From contig CAKQXY010000019.1 of NCBI GenBank assembly GCA_934292725.1, positions 1 through 60,810 of the forward strand: a stretch of DNA of 60,810 nt. The letters run 5' to 3'. Shown in pieces: positions 8,717 through 16,642 of this stretch. The translations under genes and the position numbers were made by a program. The notes under the pieces are model-generated. The model saw only the letters and a list, made by a program, of their open reading frames with translations, was not told the origin of the DNA and did no database searches. Numbering within the stretch: the first letter of the stretch is position 1; each line of letters opens with the position of its first letter. Origin of the DNA: an uncultured Lachnospiraceae bacterium (lineage in GTDB: Bacteria > Bacillota > Clostridia > Lachnospirales > Lachnospiraceae).

Positions 8717-9724
8717 TTACTTACACCTTTTGTATATAATTGGATCATCATATCCAAATGTTCTCTTACCGTTTATTTCCATACTTTCTGATACTTCCAG
8801 ACATTCCTCAGAAAAACGTTCCCATAACTTAAACTTCATCACTGGTGTAAACTGGCTTGTACTGCCTCCCTCCCAAACATGATCCTTTTCATGATAAAGT
8901 GCCGATGTAAACTTTTCTGATTTTTTAAGCTCACTATATTCCACTGGCTGCATTGAATCATAGGAAAACGTACTCTTATTTTCTCCATTTGGTATCTCAT
9001 ATGATGAAAGCAAAATTCCGTCCTGTTCTTCTGTAATCAAAAACAGATGCGGTGACGCATGGCTATTTTTGTTTGTTTCATAATAGCTTTCTTCAACTAT
9101 AAAGATTCCCTTAAAATCCACTGGAATATTTTTTATCTTATCGTTACAGATAGTATTAACATGCTTAGCATACGGATAAATCTTTCCAGCTTCCTTCATA
9201 GCTTCAAACTGTTCCTTATTATCAAAATGTCCTGTCATCAATTTTACAAATTCTTCTATTTTTGACATATGCTTCCTCCATTTTTCTCCATTTTTATTTA
9301 CAGCTTTTATGCACTCTTCCGCGTTATTATATATCTTTTTAAAGATCTGCTTACACAATGTAATTTCATCTGCTGTAAGCCCATTAAGCATATCTTTTGC
9401 AAACTGCTGTTGTACGCGGATGCCATCTTTTATTATATCATCTGCCGAATCCAAAATATAAATTTCAACACGTTTTTTATTATCTTTATCTATCCTTCTT
9501 TCAATCAGCCCTTTCTCCTCAAGCACCTTAAGTGACGTAGATACATGAGATTTTGTTGACTTTCTGTATCTAACGATATCTGCTGCCGTGTTATGCTGTG
9601 GATTATTATATAGAAACATCAGTATATCATACTCCATCTGCCTAAGCTGATATTTTTCACATACGGATGACATCAGAATCTCATAATAACGTGTAATTCC
9701 TCTATGCTCATCCCAAAAATACAT
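8717..9724 (-). CDS. MarR-family regulator fused in frame to a beta-rich domain of unknown function (possibly CpcT/CpeT-like)
   Basis: Residues 1 to about 150 are a MarR/winged-helix DNA-binding protein: a four-helix start, then an HTH around IVRYRKSTKSHVSTSLKVL and a wing at RRIDKDNKKRVEI. Residues 153-335 form a separate domain opening MSKIEEFVKLMTGHFDN and ending FGYDDPIIYKR. I recognise it only faintly, as resembling the lipocalin-like CpcT/CpeT lyase family (HFDNKEQ...VEESYY); that is a guess. At the junction an AGGAGGAAG sequence sits 4-6 nt before an in-frame ATG at 9268, so the second domain (183 residues) may also be made alone. The full start at 9724 has AAGGAGG. A consensus promoter and a small palindrome lie upstream. 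Confidence 0.75.
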   Translation of the reverse strand: MYFWDEHRGITRYYEILMSSVCEKYQLRQMEYDILMFLYNNPQHNTAADIVRYRKSTKSHVSTSLKVLEEKGLIERRIDKDNKKRVEIYILDSADDIIKDGIRVQQQFAKDMLNGLTADEITLCKQIFKKIYNNAEECIKAVNKNGEKWRKHMSKIEEFVKLMTGHFDNKEQFEAMKEAGKIYPYAKHVNTICNDKIKNIPVDFKGIFIVEESYYETNKNSHASPHLFLITEEQDGILLSSYEIPNGENKSTFSYDSMQPVEYSELKKSEKFTSALYHEKDHVWEGGSTSQFTPVMKFKLWERFSEECLEVSESMEINGKRTFGYDDPIIYKRCK

Positions 9725-9742
9725 GTGTGCCCTCCTTCTGCA

Positions 9743-9786
9743 GTTCTATTTTGAACGATTATAGTGTTTTTTTCTCTTCTTGTCAA
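9743..9786 (-). promoter_or_regulatory. Consensus promoter and candidate autoregulatory operator of the MarR-family gene
   Basis: On the minus strand, TTGACA (9781-9786), a 17-nt spacer and TATAAT (9758-9763) form a perfect consensus promoter. A palindrome with GTTC/GAAC arms (9743-9756) lies just downstream of the -10 box, over the start point, where a MarR repressor would block transcription. Confidence 0.65.
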
Positions 9787-9810
9787 TAAAAAACATACCT
9801 ACTTTTTCGT

Positions 9811-9838
9811 TTGCTCATCCTGTTTTGTGTGGTATACT
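9811..9838 (+). promoter_or_regulatory. Probable promoter of iadA
   Basis: TTGCTC (9811-9816), a 16-nt spacer and TATACT (9833-9838), followed by a leader of about 50 nt and GAAAGG before the iadA start at 9892. Confidence 0.5.
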
Positions 9839-9891
9839 ATTGGCAGCGAATTTGATCGCCAAAATAATTTTAGAAAGGTGTTTATAATAAT

Positions 9892-11037
9892 ATGATCAAA
9901 CTAATTCAAAATATTGACGTTTACGCACCAGATCATCTTGGAAAAAAGGATGTACTTATCATTCACGATAAAATCGTAAAAATTGCAGATCCAGGCAGTC
10001 TGTCAATTCCTTCATATTTTCCAGAGTCTGAGCAAATTGATGGAACAAATCTGATCCTCACACCTGGTTTCATTGACTGTCATGTTCATGTACTCGGAGG
10101 AGGCGGCGAGGGCGGTTTTGCCAATCGTACACCAGAGGCCACCATGGAAGGGCTTACCAAATTTGGCGTGACAACTGTTGTTGGCTGTCTTGGCACTGAT
10201 GGAATCGGACGTGATATGTGTGCACTTGTCGCCAAAACAAAGGGACTAAATGAGCAGGGAATATCTGCTTACTGCTACACTGGAAGTTATCAGGTTCCTG
10301 TTCGCACGCTGACCGACAGCATCCCTAAGGATATTATGATGATTCAGGAAATCATTGGAACAGGAGAAATCGCCATTTCAGACCATCGCTCCTCCCAGCC
10401 AACTTTTGAGGAATTTACCCGTGTTGCAGCCGATACAAGACTCGGCGGAGTACTTTCTGGAAAAGCTGGAATCATTAACGTTCATCTCGGTGACGGCTCA
10501 CGAGGCATGGAGTTAATCAACCGTGTCATTGATGAGACAGAAATTCCTGCATCACAATTTCTTCCTACTCACGTAAATCGAAACGAGGCACTTTTTTGCC
10601 AAGCCATCGAATATGCATTAAAGGGCGGTGCCGTTGACTTTACAGGAAATGAGGATATCGACTACTGGGAGACTATCTGCGATGAGGTGCGCGTATGCAA
10701 AGGAATCAAGCGTATGCTAAATGCAGGTGTCAACCCAAACCGTATCACAATCTCCTCCGATGGACAGGGAAGCCTGCCAATCTACAATAAAAAAGGTGAA
10801 TTTCAGGGAATGGGTGTCGGTCAGTCCAGCTGCCTGTTAAAAGAAGTAAAAGAATGCGTATCCATGGAAAACATTCCACTAGAAATCGCACTCTCCACAA
10901 TCACCTCCAACCCTGCTGACATCCTTCATTTAAATAAAAAAGGAAGAGTTCAGGAAGGATATGATGCTGATCTTTGTATCCTAGACAAGAACTTGCAGCT
11001 TGTCAAAGTCATTGCAAGAGGAAAGTCAGTCTATTAA
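9892..11037 (+). CDS. iadA: Isoaspartyl (beta-aspartyl) dipeptidase
   Basis: Amidohydrolase that cleaves beta-aspartyl dipeptides arising from damaged or degraded proteins. The 381-residue product has the metal-binding HVH in DCHVHVLGGGGEGG, AISDHRSS, HVNLG-like VHLGDG, THVNR, and the catalytic aspartate in SSDGQGS. At the position of the carboxylated lysine that bridges the two zinc ions in E. coli IadA (VKCAISDHRS) this protein has GEIAISDHRS, so a glutamate probably takes the bridging role, as in some family members. It is followed after 131 nt by a YfcC-type transporter gene on the same strand, suggesting uptake and hydrolysis of dipeptides or a related substrate. Confidence 0.93.
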   Translation: MIKLIQNIDVYAPDHLGKKDVLIIHDKIVKIADPGSLSIPSYFPESEQIDGTNLILTPGFIDCHVHVLGGGGEGGFANRTPEATMEGLTKFGVTTVVGCLGTDGIGRDMCALVAKTKGLNEQGISAYCYTGSYQVPVRTLTDSIPKDIMMIQEIIGTGEIAISDHRSSQPTFEEFTRVAADTRLGGVLSGKAGIINVHLGDGSRGMELINRVIDETEIPASQFLPTHVNRNEALFCQAIEYALKGGAVDFTGNEDIDYWETICDEVRVCKGIKRMLNAGVNPNRITISSDGQGSLPIYNKKGEFQGMGVGQSSCLLKEVKECVSMENIPLEIALSTITSNPADILHLNKKGRVQEGYDADLCILDKNLQLVKVIARGKSVY

Positions 11038-11168
11038 ATTCTTTTTTGATTTTTCTCATTTTTTTGTTTCTTTATTTCATTTGATATGGTAAACTATCCC
11101 TTGCGCATTTCATTTATATATGATTGCTTTTTATATCATATTTACATCAAAAGAAGGGAGACTCAACT

Positions 11169-12689
11169 ATGAGCCACAAAAAAGGAGAAGGTTTAAAATC
11201 TTTTAACAAGGGCTTTACCGTACCAGACACTTACATCATTATCTTTTTTGTAGTTGTTCTGGCTGCAATTTTAACGTTCCTTGTTCCAAAGGGCTACTAC
11301 GAAACACAGGACGTTTCGTACATGATTAATGGTGTAGAAAAAACACGTACCGTCATCAAAGACGGAAGCTTTCAGTATTTAAGAGATGATGCTGGAAAGG
11401 TCGTAACCGAAGGTATTTCATTATTCAGCGGTGACGGCGGAACCGGTTTCTTTAACTACATGTACAACGGAATTGTCAACAGTTCCGCGATGGATATCAT
11501 AGCATTCCTGTTAGTTGTCGGCGGTGCATTTGGAATCATGATCAAAACCGGTGCACTAGAATCCGGCTTAATTGGATTGATTCGCAAAGCAAAGGGAGCT
11601 GAAAAGCTGTTAATTCCTGTGCTGTTTGTACTGTTTTCATTAGGCGGTGCTGTCTTTGGAATGGGCGAGGAGGCACTTCCATTTACGATGATTCTCTGTC
11701 CACTGTTTGTTGCAGTAGGATACGACACCGTAATTGCAGTACTTGTCACCTATGTTGCTACACAGATTGGATTTGGTTCCTCATGGATGAATCCCTTCTC
11801 TGTCGGCGTTGCTCAGGGAATTGCTGGAATTGACGTATTCTCTGGCGCCGGTTTTCGTATGGTTATGTGGGTTGTCTTCACCGCGCTTGGCTGTGGAATG
11901 ACTATGTTCTACGCATCCAAGGTAAAGAAAACACCTACTATCTCTGTTGCCTATGAAAGCGATCAGTATTTCCGTGATCAGAACGAAAAGACAGGACTTG
12001 ACGATGGACACGATTTTGGCATCGGACACATCTTAGTACTTCTGACACTTGCTGCTACTGTCATCTGGGTTATCTGGGGTGTCATGGTAAAGGGCTACTA
12101 TATGGCAGAAATCGCTACGCAGTTTTTCATCATGGGAATCATTTCTGGTGTTATAGGAGTTGTTTTCCACTTAAATAACATGAAGCTAAATGACATTGCA
12201 TCTTCATTTAAAGATGGCGCAAAGGATCTTATAGGTGCAGCACTTGTTGTCGCAATGGCACAGGGTATCATGCAGGTTCTTGGCGGCTCCGACCCAACCA
12301 CACCAACTGTTATCAACACCATCATGTACGGAATTTCTCAGGCACTCTCAGGACTTTCCGGTGCATTTGCCGCTGTACTTATGTATCTTTTCCAGTCCGT
12401 ATTTAATTTCTTTGTCGTATCTGGTTCTGGACAAGCTGCAATCACCATGCCGATCATGGCACCACTTGCCGATCTTCTTGGTGTTTCCCGTCAGACCTCC
12501 GTTCTTGCCTTCCAGCTTGGTGATGCATTCACCAACCTGATCGTTCCAACCTCTGGATGTTTGATCGGTTCTCTGGCAATTGCAAAAATTGAGTGGTCCA
12601 ACTGGATTAAATTCATGTGGAAATTCCTCGGTATTTTGATGATTGGTGCAATCATAACCATTCTTATCGCCGTTGGAATTGGTTTCTAA
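11169..12689 (+). CDS. YfcC/DcuC-family membrane transporter
   Basis: Secondary transporter of the DcuC/YfcC family, 506 residues with about 12 hydrophobic helices. Recognisable segments are VFGMGEEALPF, the conserved GFGSSWMNPF and a C-terminal FVVSGSGQAAITMPIMAPL. Family members are annotated as C4-dicarboxylate or basic amino-acid carriers, but few have been tested. I chose the ATG at 11169, preceded by AAGGGAG at 8 nt, over an in-frame ATG 45 nt upstream. The position directly after iadA suggests it imports the dipeptidase substrate or exports its product. That coupling is inference. Confidence 0.88.
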   Translation: MSHKKGEGLKSFNKGFTVPDTYIIIFFVVVLAAILTFLVPKGYYETQDVSYMINGVEKTRTVIKDGSFQYLRDDAGKVVTEGISLFSGDGGTGFFNYMYNGIVNSSAMDIIAFLLVVGGAFGIMIKTGALESGLIGLIRKAKGAEKLLIPVLFVLFSLGGAVFGMGEEALPFTMILCPLFVAVGYDTVIAVLVTYVATQIGFGSSWMNPFSVGVAQGIAGIDVFSGAGFRMVMWVVFTALGCGMTMFYASKVKKTPTISVAYESDQYFRDQNEKTGLDDGHDFGIGHILVLLTLAATVIWVIWGVMVKGYYMAEIATQFFIMGIISGVIGVVFHLNNMKLNDIASSFKDGAKDLIGAALVVAMAQGIMQVLGGSDPTTPTVINTIMYGISQALSGLSGAFAAVLMYLFQSVFNFFVVSGSGQAAITMPIMAPLADLLGVSRQTSVLAFQLGDAFTNLIVPTSGCLIGSLAIAKIEWSNWIKFMWKFLGILMIGAIITILIAVGIGF

Positions 12690-12696
12690 AACAATC

Positions 12697-12739
12697 AAAA
12701 AAGCGTATCCGCCAGTTTATTCTGGAAGGTACGCTTTTT
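12697..12739. terminator. Bidirectional terminator between the YfcC gene and the amylosucrase gene
   Basis: AAAAGCGTA...CCAG pairs with CTGG...TACGCTTTTT. T-runs occur in both directions between convergent genes. Confidence 0.85.
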
Positions 12740-12775
12740 CTTATCTGATTTTGATTTTACTTATCTTTTTTGTTC

Positions 12776-14674
12776 TTATCGAACTTTCTTCAGCCACATA
12801 TAGCCATATGCTGGAATATTAACTCCAGCTGCCTCCATTAACGTTCCCGTTAAAAGATCACAGTACAGACCGTCTCTCTCATTGATCCAAGCCGTCTTAT
12901 CAAATTCGCTAAAGTTAAATAATCCATATATCTTATCGCCATCATAATAACGTCCGATACAAAGAATACTCTTATCCCATGTTTCAACAGTCCATGTATC
13001 TGCATTGCTCATAAATGCCTTCTCAGATTTGCGAAGCTTCTCAAGCTGATTAAGCTTTGAGGAAATCTGACCTGGAATAGTCGTTTGATCACTGCTCTTT
13101 GCTGCCTCTTCCCAGTTCATCGCACCACGATGAACATAACGTGAATCTGGCGCCTTATCAGGATCATCCCTATAAGCATAATCATTTAACTGACCAATTT
13201 CGTCTCCACTATAAAGCACAGGGATTCCAGACTGCATAAACATATATGCATGAAGCATAACGTCCATTCGAATAGCCTTCTCAAGTGCCTCTTTATCATG
13301 CTGATAGCTTGCCTTTTCAATACCGCACATAGAAGCAGTCGTTCCGCAAAATCTTGCATCACCAGTCACAGGATCCTCATTATAGAGAACACCACGGCTG
13401 TTGCTGTAACCAGCATAGCCTCTAAAATAATCATTCAAATACTGCTTATGAGCACGCTCCTGAATGCCTTCCTGCTGCAAAGTTGCAAAATCAAGTCCCC
13501 AGCCAATATCATCATGGCAGCGCAGGTAATTTAAGAAAACATAATCTTTCGGAAGACGATTTACAATATCAAGCTGCTTCTTTAACAGACTGACATCTCT
13601 TGTTGCTACAGTATGCCATGTAGTAGCCATTGTTGTTACATTATACAGCATATGGCACTCTGGCTTTTCTACTGTTCCAAAATATGGAACAACCTTTTCC
13701 GGCTCCATTACTACTTCACCCAAAAGCAAAATGCCAGGGCAGACAAGTTCTCCGATCAGTCTCATCATACGCACAATTGTATGTACCTGCGGCAGATTTC
13801 GGCAGGTCGTATGGAGTTCCTTCCATATATATGGTACTGCATCAATTCGAATGATATCAATTCCCTTATTTGCCAGATAGAGGAAATTATACATCATTTC
13901 ATTGAATACTCTTGGATTTTTGTAATTGAGATCCCACTGATAAGGATAAAATGTCGTCATTACATAGTGACCAATTTCTGGAAGCCAGGTAAAGTTGCCA
14001 GGTGCAGTCGTCGGGAATACCTGCGGAACTGTCTTTTCATATTCAGACGGAATAACCGCATTATCAAAAAAGAAATAGCGGCTCATATATTCTCCATCTC
14101 CCTGACGTGCCTTCTTTGCCCATTCATGATCCTCTGAAGTGTGATTCATAACAAAATCCATGCACACACTGATTCCCTTCTCGTGGCAGGCATTAGTCAG
14201 ATTCTCAAGGTCTTCCATGGAGCCTAAATTTTCCTGAACCTTTCTAAAATCAGCTACTGCATAACCTCCATCAGAGCGTCCCTTTGGCGTATCAAGAAAC
14301 GGCATCAAATGAATATAATTAACATTATTCTTTTCCAGATAATCCAGCTTTCCCTGCACACCCTTCATGTTGCCGGCAAAATTGTCAATATAAAACATCA
14401 TGCCAAGCATATCATTTTTTCTGTACCAATTAGGATCAGCCTCACGCTTTTTATCAAGCGTCTTTAATTTCTCACTTCTCTCCTTATAAAATGAGTACAA
14501 ATGCTCGCACAGCTCTGCAAACATTGCATCATTTCCATATAATTGCATATAAAGATCATGAAGCTCATTCTTCTTTTGCTCAAAGCGTTCCTTATATATT
14601 GTTTCCATATTATTTACTGCAGTTTGAGCACCTGTTATTATGTCTTTTTCCTTGATGTCATTCATTGCTCTCAC
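12776..14674 (-). CDS. Amylosucrase / sucrose-active GH13 enzyme
   Basis: Glycoside hydrolase family 13 enzyme, closest in pattern to amylosucrase, which converts sucrose to fructose plus alpha-1,4-glucan, or to sucrose hydrolase. The 632-residue product has an N-terminal helical domain, the barrel start LGMMFYIDNFAGN, region I DFVMNHTS, the nucleophile aspartate in IRIDAVPYIWK, the acid/base glutamate in LLLGEVV and the transition-state stabiliser in LRCHDDIGW. No signal peptide is seen, so it should act in the cytoplasm on imported sugar. It is the last gene of a binding protein / permease / permease / enzyme operon. A GTG at 14674 close behind AAGGAG, or an ATG 9 nt inside, could be the start. 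Product specificity cannot be decided from sequence. Confidence 0.88.
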   Translation of the reverse strand: MRAMNDIKEKDIITGAQTAVNNMETIYKERFEQKKNELHDLYMQLYGNDAMFAELCEHLYSFYKERSEKLKTLDKKREADPNWYRKNDMLGMMFYIDNFAGNMKGVQGKLDYLEKNNVNYIHLMPFLDTPKGRSDGGYAVADFRKVQENLGSMEDLENLTNACHEKGISVCMDFVMNHTSEDHEWAKKARQGDGEYMSRYFFFDNAVIPSEYEKTVPQVFPTTAPGNFTWLPEIGHYVMTTFYPYQWDLNYKNPRVFNEMMYNFLYLANKGIDIIRIDAVPYIWKELHTTCRNLPQVHTIVRMMRLIGELVCPGILLLGEVVMEPEKVVPYFGTVEKPECHMLYNVTTMATTWHTVATRDVSLLKKQLDIVNRLPKDYVFLNYLRCHDDIGWGLDFATLQQEGIQERAHKQYLNDYFRGYAGYSNSRGVLYNEDPVTGDARFCGTTASMCGIEKASYQHDKEALEKAIRMDVMLHAYMFMQSGIPVLYSGDEIGQLNDYAYRDDPDKAPDSRYVHRGAMNWEEAAKSSDQTTIPGQISSKLNQLEKLRKSEKAFMSNADTWTVETWDKSILCIGRYYDGDKIYGLFNFSEFDKTAWINERDGLYCDLLTGTLMEAAGVNIPAYGYMWLKKVR

Positions 14675-14707
14675 TTATCTCCTTTTCTCATCGTTAAAAA
14701 GAAATTG

Positions 14708-14738
14708 GGACCCAAAACAAACTATATTTTGGACCCCT
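14708..14738 (-). other. Imperfect intercistronic hairpin before the amylosucrase gene
   Basis: GGGACCCAAAA and TTTTGGACCCC arms pair with two mismatches between the last permease gene and the enzyme gene. No strong U-tract follows on the minus strand. It may trim or stabilise the operon mRNA. Confidence 0.4.
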
Positions 14739-14755
14739 TATAAATAAACATTAAA

Positions 14756-15616
14756 TTATCCCTTTACTGCACCGGAGGTAACACCCTCAACAATGTAGCG
14801 CTGCAAAAACAGATATAAAATCAGAATCGGCAGCATTGCTAACAGAAGAGCAGCCATTACCAGGCCCATATCCGTAGAGTAAGTTCCATAGAATGCCTGT
14901 GTTGCAATTGGAAGCGTATAAAGCTCCTTACGGCCAAGTACAAGGCTCGGAAGAAGATAATCATTCCAGAATGCCATTGCATCAATAATTGCTACAGTTG
15001 CAATCGTTGGCTTTAACAGCGGAAATACTATCTTCCAGTAGGTCTGCCAGTTGCTGCAGCCATCCAAAAATGCCGCTTCCTCAAGCTCTAACGGAATATT
15101 CGTATGAATTGCTCCATGGAACATGAATGTTGCCATTGAAAGTGAAAATCCGATATGCATAAGGATTAAAGTCACACGGCTGTTTAAAACTCCAAAGATA
15201 CCACCATATAATGATACTAACGGAATCATCAAAACCTGGAACGGAATTACCATAGATGCAATCATTAATGTAAACAGAAGCTTACATGCCTTCCAATTGT
15301 TTCTTACAATTACAAATGCGGTCATTGCAGACAGAAGAATTGTTCCAATTGTTGCTGAAACTGTGATGATCAGTGAGTTGGTAAAAGATGTTGTAAAATT
15401 CATCTTCTTCATCGCGTCAGAGAAGTTTGTTACAATAAATCCATGAGAACCAACTAGTGCCATCGGGTCAGACATAATGTCACCCTTTGTCTTAAATGCA
15501 TTAATAATAACGAGAATAAACGGAAAGATAAACATCAGAAACAGGAGGATTAAAACAACCATTATAATGGCATGGCTAATTTTCTTTTTCTGTGCCGCTT
15601 TTTTATTTTCTTCCAT
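14756..15616 (-). CDS. Sugar ABC transporter permease (MalG/LacG type)
   Basis: Inner-membrane permease of the carbohydrate uptake family 1, 286 residues, with six hydrophobic segments. The EAA cytoplasmic loop EEAAFLDGCSNWQTYWKIVFP contacts the ATPase. Its ATG overlaps the stop codon of the preceding permease gene by one base (TAATG), which implies translational coupling. No ATPase gene is in this operon, so a shared MsmK-type ATPase encoded elsewhere is likely. Confidence 0.93.
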   Translation of the reverse strand: MEENKKAAQKKKISHAIIMVVLILLFLMFIFPFILVIINAFKTKGDIMSDPMALVGSHGFIVTNFSDAMKKMNFTTSFTNSLIITVSATIGTILLSAMTAFVIVRNNWKACKLLFTLMIASMVIPFQVLMIPLVSLYGGIFGVLNSRVTLILMHIGFSLSMATFMFHGAIHTNIPLELEEAAFLDGCSNWQTYWKIVFPLLKPTIATVAIIDAMAFWNDYLLPSLVLGRKELYTLPIATQAFYGTYSTDMGLVMAALLLAMLPILILYLFLQRYIVEGVTSGAVKG

Positions 15617-16497
15617 TATGCTGCCACCTCCCCTTTCTTACCAATATAAACCTGTGTCACACCTACGATTGCGCAGACGATAAACAGTACAAGTGCCTCA
15701 GCCTGTCCAAGGCCATAATTCTTATAAGTAAATGCCTGATTGTATACATGCATTGCTGCCATTACAGAAGAATTGAATGGCTCACCCTTTGTCAATGACA
15801 GGTTTACATCATATACCATGAAGCATCTGGTGATTGTAAGGAACAAGCACTGTACAAATGAAGCTCTCATAAGTGGGATGATAATATTAAATGTTGCCTG
15901 AAAACTGGTACATCCATCAATCTGAGCAGCTTCCTTTAAGCTCTTTGGTACACTCATGAATCCGGCAACGTAAATTAACATCATGTAACCGGCATACTGC
16001 CATACAGAAACAATAATCAAACATGCCATTGCACCGCTCGGTGTTGCCAGCCAGGAATTTGAAAGCGCACCAATAGAAACTGCCTTTCCAATTGATACAA
16101 ATGCTCTGTTAAAAACAAACTTCCATACATAACCAAGAACAATACCACCGATCAGGTTTGGAATAAAGAAGCCTGCACGGAAGAAGTTCTGTCCTTTAAT
16201 ACCGCTAGTCAGCAGATATGCCAGGAAAAATGCAACCACATTTACCAGAATAACGGAAATCACAGAATATATAACTGTTCTTCCAAGTGCCTGCCAGTAA
16301 GCAGTATCCTGAAACGTTGCAATATAATTTGCCAAACCGACAAACTGCTTATCCTTTGAAATGCCATCCCAGCTTGTAAAGGTCAAATATAAACCGTAGA
16401 TAAACGGAATAATTACTACTGCAGTAAACAGTACAGTGGAGATACCAGCGAACATTACGTACTGCTTTACTTTATATTTTGTCGTGTTTCTATCCAT
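15616..16497 (-). CDS. Sugar ABC transporter permease (MalF/LacF type)
   Basis: Inner-membrane partner of the MalG-type permease: 293 residues, six hydrophobic segments, EAA loop KEAAQIDGCTSFQATFNIIIP. I chose the ATG at 16497 (MDRNTTKYK), which has AAGGGG 9 nt upstream; the longer reading frame to 16566 runs into an intercistronic hairpin and has no ribosome binding site. It sits between the binding-protein gene and the second permease gene in a sugar-uptake operon ending in an amylosucrase. Confidence 0.93.
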   Translation of the reverse strand: MDRNTTKYKVKQYVMFAGISTVLFTAVVIIPFIYGLYLTFTSWDGISKDKQFVGLANYIATFQDTAYWQALGRTVIYSVISVILVNVVAFFLAYLLTSGIKGQNFFRAGFFIPNLIGGIVLGYVWKFVFNRAFVSIGKAVSIGALSNSWLATPSGAMACLIIVSVWQYAGYMMLIYVAGFMSVPKSLKEAAQIDGCTSFQATFNIIIPLMRASFVQCLFLTITRCFMVYDVNLSLTKGEPFNSSVMAAMHVYNQAFTYKNYGLGQAEALVLFIVCAIVGVTQVYIGKKGEVAA

Positions 16498-16544
16498 GAT
16501 CACGATCCCCTTCCCTGTATTCGTTTTATCATCAAGAAAATCAT

Positions 16545-16580
16545 GAGGCTGTCCGCTGCCTGTCATCGGCGGACAGCCTC
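16545..16580 (-). other. Intercistronic stem-loop between the binding-protein and permease genes
   Basis: Perfect 12-bp arms GAGGCTGTCCGC (16545-16556) and GCGGACAGCCTC (16569-16580) with a 12-nt loop and no U-tract on the minus strand. The position matches stem-loops (as between malE and malF) that protect the 3' end of the binding-protein message and give more binding protein than permease. Confidence 0.65.
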
Positions 16581-16642
16581 TATAGGGGTAATGTCTTCCT
16601 TAATAATATAAGGAAACATCATCTATCAAATATTCGGTGTAA

